DNA of 64,000 nt from Temnopleurus reevesii. Lineage: Eukaryota; Echinodermata; Echinoidea; Temnopleuroida; Temnopleuridae. The translations under genes and the position numbers were made by a program. This document shows, piece after piece, positions 61,701 to 64,000 of this stretch. The DNA is taken from contig BQKZ01000279.1 of assembly GCA_036244855.1 (NCBI GenBank), forward strand, positions 178,196 to 242,195. Direction: 5' to 3'. Within the stretch, counting starts at the first letter, position 1. Each line of letters opens with the position of its first letter. Under the pieces are notes generated by a model that searched no databases, was not told the DNA's origin, and saw only the letters and a list, made by a program, of their open reading frames with translations.

Positions 61701-63968
61701 GCGATAAATTCAGAACCGCTGGACGGATTTTAACCAAACTTGGCTCAAGTATGTATAACCATGTGAGGATGAACTGAATAGATTTGGGAATCAGTGGGTC
61801 AAAGGTCAAAGGTCACAGGGCCAAAAAAGTTGTAAAAAATCACCAAAAATGGCTTGTTACCGCAATAAGTTCAGAACTAGTGTACAGGTTTTGACCAAAC
61901 TTGGCTCAAGTATGTATAAGCATGTGAGGATGAACTGATTAGATTTTGGGTTCAATGGGTCAAAGGTCAAAGGTCACAGGGCCAAAAACCTGTTAGAAAT
62001 TACCCAAAATAGCTTGTTACTGCAATAAGTTCAGAACTGCTGTACAGATTTTGACCAAACTTGGCTCAAATATGTATAAGCATGTAAGGATGAATTGAAT
62101 AGATTTTGGGTTCAGTGGGTCAAAGGTCAAAGGTCACCGGGCAGAAAGGTTGTACAAAGTAAACCGATATAGTTCACTTATAACAGAAAAATTGAACCAA
62201 TTTCTTGAAAACTTACAGTGTATAGCTCAATTATGTATAAGCATGTGAGGAAGAAGTGATGAGATTTTGGGATCGTGGGGTTAAGGGTGGCAGTGCCCAA
62301 AATTTGTAAAATGTTTTTGATTTCTGATGGCATGGAGCAAGCCGTACATGTCTTTCTGATTGCGTGATGGCGGAGGCATAAATTTTGACCGTGCGCGGTC
62401 GAAGATTCATCTAGTTTGATTTGTCAGAGGTATCATTTGCTTTTGTGCAAGTAGGTCACATCAATCAGTATTAAGCGTCAGAAAAACACACTATTATCCA
62501 AAATTTTGACCAAATCAATGCATGGCAATATACAAAAAAAGTTGTAACTCTTGTTTGTTAATCATCTGTGGTTATGAAATAGCTCTTTTAATTTTAATCT
62601 CCTTTAAAAGATCTTTATTTAATGTTATTCAATGTTTAATATCCTATACATTTTGATTCCAGGACCTGCTCCTGGATCTGTTGGTACATCCTGATGGACC
62701 TCGCCTTCGGGATCGCATCAGTCATGGTGAGGTTGGTCTTCAAGGTGTACCAAGAGAGCTGGCGTCATTCACTCTGTGTGTCTTCCTAGCCTGCTCCATG
62801 AAGGCTCTATGTAAAGAACAACAGGATTCATGTCAAGTAAGTCTACCTGGTGGAGAAATAATTAGGGAACAATTAAAATGCAACGAAAAATGGCATTGCT
62901 GTTTATATTGGGTGAAATCATCACACATTTTACAAATATATGTAATTCTAATTAAGGATGGTATTGGAAATGAACTGACTGTTATGGCAATTATATCATA
63001 AAATATGAACACACTGAGTTACTTGTGTTACGAGGAAGACCAGCAGAACATTAGAGAGAAACAAATGTCAAAACTGTGTCCTTGCTCATCATTTAGTTCC
63101 TTTTTTACTGCAGTAAAATTATTATATTTTTTAATATCAAGGCACAAAAATGATGTGCATACATGTATATCTTTAAGCATACAAGGCTAAAAGCATTTAA
63201 TAATAAAAAAATTAACCCTGTATGATGGGCTTCTACAGAAGCAGAGCGAGGTTTTCAATGTATGAAGATGGATTTTAACAGAAGACCAGATTATGACGGT
63301 GTGTTGAAAAAATGAGGTTGACTTTTCGCTTTACATAATACTCTGTATTATTTAACAATTTTATGAGCAAACTTGCATTCTCAGAAAGGGAAATCATAAC
63401 TCTTTTTATAGTGATTATCTGAAAATAATACAATAAGATGTACATCTCATGAGTCTCCACGTTAGAGGACGCTGTCAACATTCCCAAATCCCTCTTTTTA
63501 TTCAACCATTCAACCATACCGGCGATGTATGCTTGTCACAGGGATGGCGCCTGCAAAGGATAAGATCCCAGATGGTTTGCGTAATGTTGATTCTGTTCCT
63601 GTCATGATTTTTAAACAGAAAAAAATCAACTGAATTGTGCTAATTTATGTATTTTCATTCCAAATTGAATTGCAGGTAGTCGTAGAAGTGCCTTTACTTT
63701 CTGAGATAGAAGAGCGTGTGTCTTCCTACACATCCGTCTTTCATCCTCTTGCCACCTGCCAGCGTCTTGTCCATTCTCTAGCCTCTTGTCTCAGTGACTG
63801 GTCCTCTTTGTCTAGACCATCTCCCCAGGACCTGGACTACACTCCATGGAAGACTGGACCAGTGGAGGATGGGTCTGTAAATAGGACCAGAGACAAGGAC
63901 CTGGTTATGATGGTCTTGAGACACAGTCAATGCTTCAGCCATTATGATATGGACTCCATAATAAAATG
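52505..63968 (+). CDS. ermard: ERMARD homologue, 12 coding exons, 3' end beyond window
   Basis: ER membrane-associated RNA degradation protein (C6orf70/DUF4209 family), predicted to act at the ER; human variants are linked to neuronal migration defects (family knowledge). Coding exons: 52505-52748, 53671-53819, 54287-54388, 56098-56187, 57253-57350, 58076-58215, 58770-58884, 59625-59727, 60696-60725, 61285-61353, 62663-62836, 63676-63968. All introns are GT-AG, and the joined frame of 1607 nt (535 residues) is open throughout. Family landmarks are [13 protein letters not shown] (residues 36-48), [45 protein letters not shown] and [11 protein letters not shown]. Two R-x4-H motifs (R212/H217 and R396/H401) fit the HEPN-type RNase motif of the family. 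Human ERMARD has 678 residues, so about 140, including its predicted membrane helices, should lie off-window. Confidence 0.93.
53671..53819 (+). CDS. ermard: ERMARD coding exon 2
   Basis: Acceptor TCTTTTTCAG, donor GAA/GTAATT. Enters in phase 1 and ends on a codon boundary. Encodes residues 82-131 with [20 protein letters not shown] and RWFHWTG, which match the family's RLLGPVC and PWFQWT region. An alternative donor 5 bases earlier would break the frame to exon 3. Confidence 0.88.
54287..54388 (+). CDS. ermard: ERMARD coding exon 3
   Basis: Acceptor CTCTATGTAG, donor GAT/GTAAGT, 34 codons, phase 0 at both ends. Encodes residues 132-165, ending in [10 protein letters not shown], a conserved family motif. 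Confidence 0.9.
54690..55238 (+). mobile_element. 3' end of an L2/CR1-type LINE in ERMARD intron 3
   Basis: An open frame at 54735-55010 ends with a natural stop and encodes the C-terminal tail of a non-LTR reverse-transcriptase polyprotein. Landmarks are [55 protein letters not shown] and [10 protein letters not shown], a signature common in L2/CR1-type elements of marine animals. It is followed by a 3' UTR and a terminal (ATT)n tail (about 55218-55238). The reverse-transcriptase and endonuclease domains are absent, so the copy is 5'-truncated and inactive. It lies in the same orientation as the host gene. Confidence 0.9.
56098..56187 (+). CDS. ermard: ERMARD coding exon 4
   Basis: Acceptor GATGACACAG, donor ATG/GTAAGT, 30 codons, phase 0 at both ends. 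Encodes residues 166-195, including [20 protein letters not shown], equivalent to ECPFLLRDLLASAEL in the human protein. Confidence 0.9.
56333..56366 (+). repeat. Fragment of the TATGCCTCC element (5' hairpin only)
   Basis: It carries the same 5' hairpin as the element at 61608-62416: ATGCCTCCACCGCCGTAAGG and then TGGTACTGGAGGCAT. The rest of the element is missing, so this is a truncated copy in ERMARD intron 4. Confidence 0.75.
57253..57350 (+). CDS. ermard: ERMARD coding exon 5, with first R-x4-H motif
   Basis: Acceptor CTCCAATAG, donor AAG/GTAAGT, 32 codons plus two bases. Encodes the most conserved block, [20 protein letters not shown]212 and H217 form the R-x4-H motif of the HEPN/DUF4209 family. 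Confidence 0.93.
58076..58215 (+). CDS. ermard: ERMARD coding exon 6, donor inside a tandem repeat
   Basis: Acceptor TTTTTTTCAG, donor TATG/GTAAGAGG. Enters in phase 2 and leaves in phase 1. Encodes residues 228-274 with [20 protein letters not shown]. The last 38 bases and the donor are repeated twice more downstream (58247 and 58318). Reading past this donor meets an in-frame TAA within three codons, so only the first donor keeps the protein open. Confidence 0.85.
58178..58386 (+). repeat. Three-copy tandem repeat spanning the exon 6 splice donor
   Basis: Copies start at 58178, 58247 and 58318 (periods 69 and 71). Each has CAAGAAACATAATCCATTCA, then TCGATAACAAATTC, a splice-donor-like GGTAAGAGG (GGTAAAAGG in copy 3), and GTTGATAAAACTCCTACAA. 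Copy 2 has a two-base insertion just before its donor. The copies are almost identical, so the expansion is recent. Confidence 0.95.
58770..58884 (+). CDS. ermard: ERMARD coding exon 7
   Basis: Acceptor CTTTTTTCCAG, donor GAAAG/GTGAGA. Enters in phase 1 and leaves in phase 2. Encodes residues 275-312, including [20 protein letters not shown], a Cys-containing helical segment that is poorly conserved. Frame continuity with both neighbours supports it. Confidence 0.85.
59259..59527 (-). mobile_element. Highly decayed SINE-like sequence
   Basis: The left end GTGTATAGCACACAGGTCCA and then GTGCTCATGGTGCTTT resembles the 3' region of the SINE at 8091-8382. The right end has a B-box-like AGATTTGAACTTTCTC and a CAAGGTTACTGTGCACTCTG head-like block. 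The middle does not align well. It is probably an old or related SINE in ERMARD intron 7. Confidence 0.4.
59625..59727 (+). CDS. ermard: ERMARD coding exon 8
   Basis: Acceptor TTTTTTTGCAG, donor GAG/GTAAGT. Enters in phase 2 and ends on a codon boundary. Encodes residues 313-347; [11 protein letters not shown] is a strong family match (NRCPKRLLTAE in human). Confidence 0.92.
60440..60510 (+). repeat. Possible decayed L2/SINE 3' tail
   Basis: GGCTCTATACAAGAGGTTAT followed by CATCATCATCATTATC resembles the GCGCTATATAA-(ATT)n terminus shared by L2-type LINEs and their SINEs. No upstream body is recognised. Confidence 0.35.
60696..60725 (+). CDS. ermard: ERMARD coding exon 9 (30-nt microexon)
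   Basis: Acceptor CCATTCACAG, donor GAG/GTGAGT. Ten codons encode [10 protein letters not shown], matching STALYTTFDQ in human ERMARD directly after the LTAE of exon 8. Phase 0 at both ends, so skipping it would keep the frame. Confidence 0.88.
61285..61353 (+). CDS. ermard: ERMARD coding exon 10
   Basis: Acceptor TTTTCCCCTCAG, donor ATG/GTAATA, 23 codons, phase 0 at both ends. Encodes [20 protein letters not shown], then PLM, equivalent to the KHLNDGKINQLPLFLGEPAM region of the family. Confidence 0.87.
61608..62416 (+). mobile_element. TATGCCTCC repeat element with internal ~160-bp tandem units
   Basis: The left end has a hairpin (ATGCCTCCGCCACC with GGTGGTGCCGGAGGCAT, 61615-61649). TATGCCTCCGCCA (61614-61626) is also inverted as TGGCGGAGGCATA at 62368-62380. 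A GTCCGTCCGTCC microsatellite follows, then about four tandem units of 160 bp. The first three contain GGGTCAAAGGTCAAAGGTCA (61796-61815, 61957-61976, 62117-62136). The right end is a GACCGTGCGCGGTC hairpin (62388-62401), then CTAG and T, as in Helitron 3' ends. It is non-coding and lies in ERMARD intron 10; a fragment is at 56333-56366. Confidence 0.85.
62663..62836 (+). CDS. ermard: ERMARD coding exon 11, with second R-x4-H motif
   Basis: Acceptor TTTTGATTCCAG, donor CAA/GTAAGT, 58 codons, phase 0 at both ends. Encodes residues 381-438: [20 protein letters not shown], then [18 protein letters not shown], and a hydrophobic [11 protein letters not shown] helix. R396 and H401 form the second R-x4-H motif; human ERMARD has RIRDHLSHGEINL at this place. 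Confidence 0.93.
63676..63968 (+). CDS. ermard: ERMARD coding exon 12 (last in window)
   Basis: Acceptor TTGAATTGCAG, donor AAAATG/GTAACA, 97 codons plus two bases, so at least one more exon must follow. Encodes residues 439-535, including [20 protein letters not shown], equivalent to YSSRCHPVFQLKKQV in human. The rest is weakly conserved. Confidence 0.87.
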
Positions 63969-64000
63969 GTAACAGCTGGATTATTTTTCATCTTGCACAT

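Overview
The window reads as nuclear DNA from a sea urchin-like echinoderm. It is AT-rich, with long non-coding stretches, many short decayed repeats, and split genes with GT-AG introns. The two recognisable genes are a FoxA forkhead factor and an ERMARD-type ER protein. The species cannot be fixed from the sequence alone; an echinoid such as Strongylocentrotus or Lytechinus is an inference from the FoxA protein and the repeat style.

Layout. Positions 1-555 on the minus strand hold the first 185 codons of FoxA: a methionine-rich N-terminus and about half of the forkhead domain, cut by the window edge. From 556 to about 52,470 I find no convincing coding exon. This is a 52-kb gene-poor interval between two divergently oriented genes, FoxA leaving to the left and ERMARD to the right. 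It holds SINE and LINE fragments, three inverted-repeat (foldback/MITE) elements, microsatellites, poly-G tracts, a 697-base assembly gap (28089-28785) and several motif clusters that look like regulatory candidates. The best are a cluster of eight forkhead-type sites at 36698-37787 and a helically phased GAAA array at 38708-38759.

From 52478 to 63968 the plus strand carries twelve coding exons of an ERMARD homologue. Every junction keeps the reading frame. The first 535 residues are present and the 3' end lies beyond the window. Its introns contain the 3' end of an L2/CR1-type LINE, SINE remnants, and an element at 61608-62416 with three copies of a triple AGGTCA-type half-site. A three-copy tandem repeat spans the end of exon 6 and copies its splice donor.

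How it fits together. The likely functional content is FoxA plus part of its upstream regulatory domain, and a neighbouring housekeeping-type gene. No bacterial, viral or CRISPR-like system is present. The most interesting signals are structural and regulatory: the triplicated splice donor, the nuclear-receptor-like sites inside a mobile element, the forkhead cluster, and a tandem duplication joined at a single N that may be two haplotypes assembled in series.
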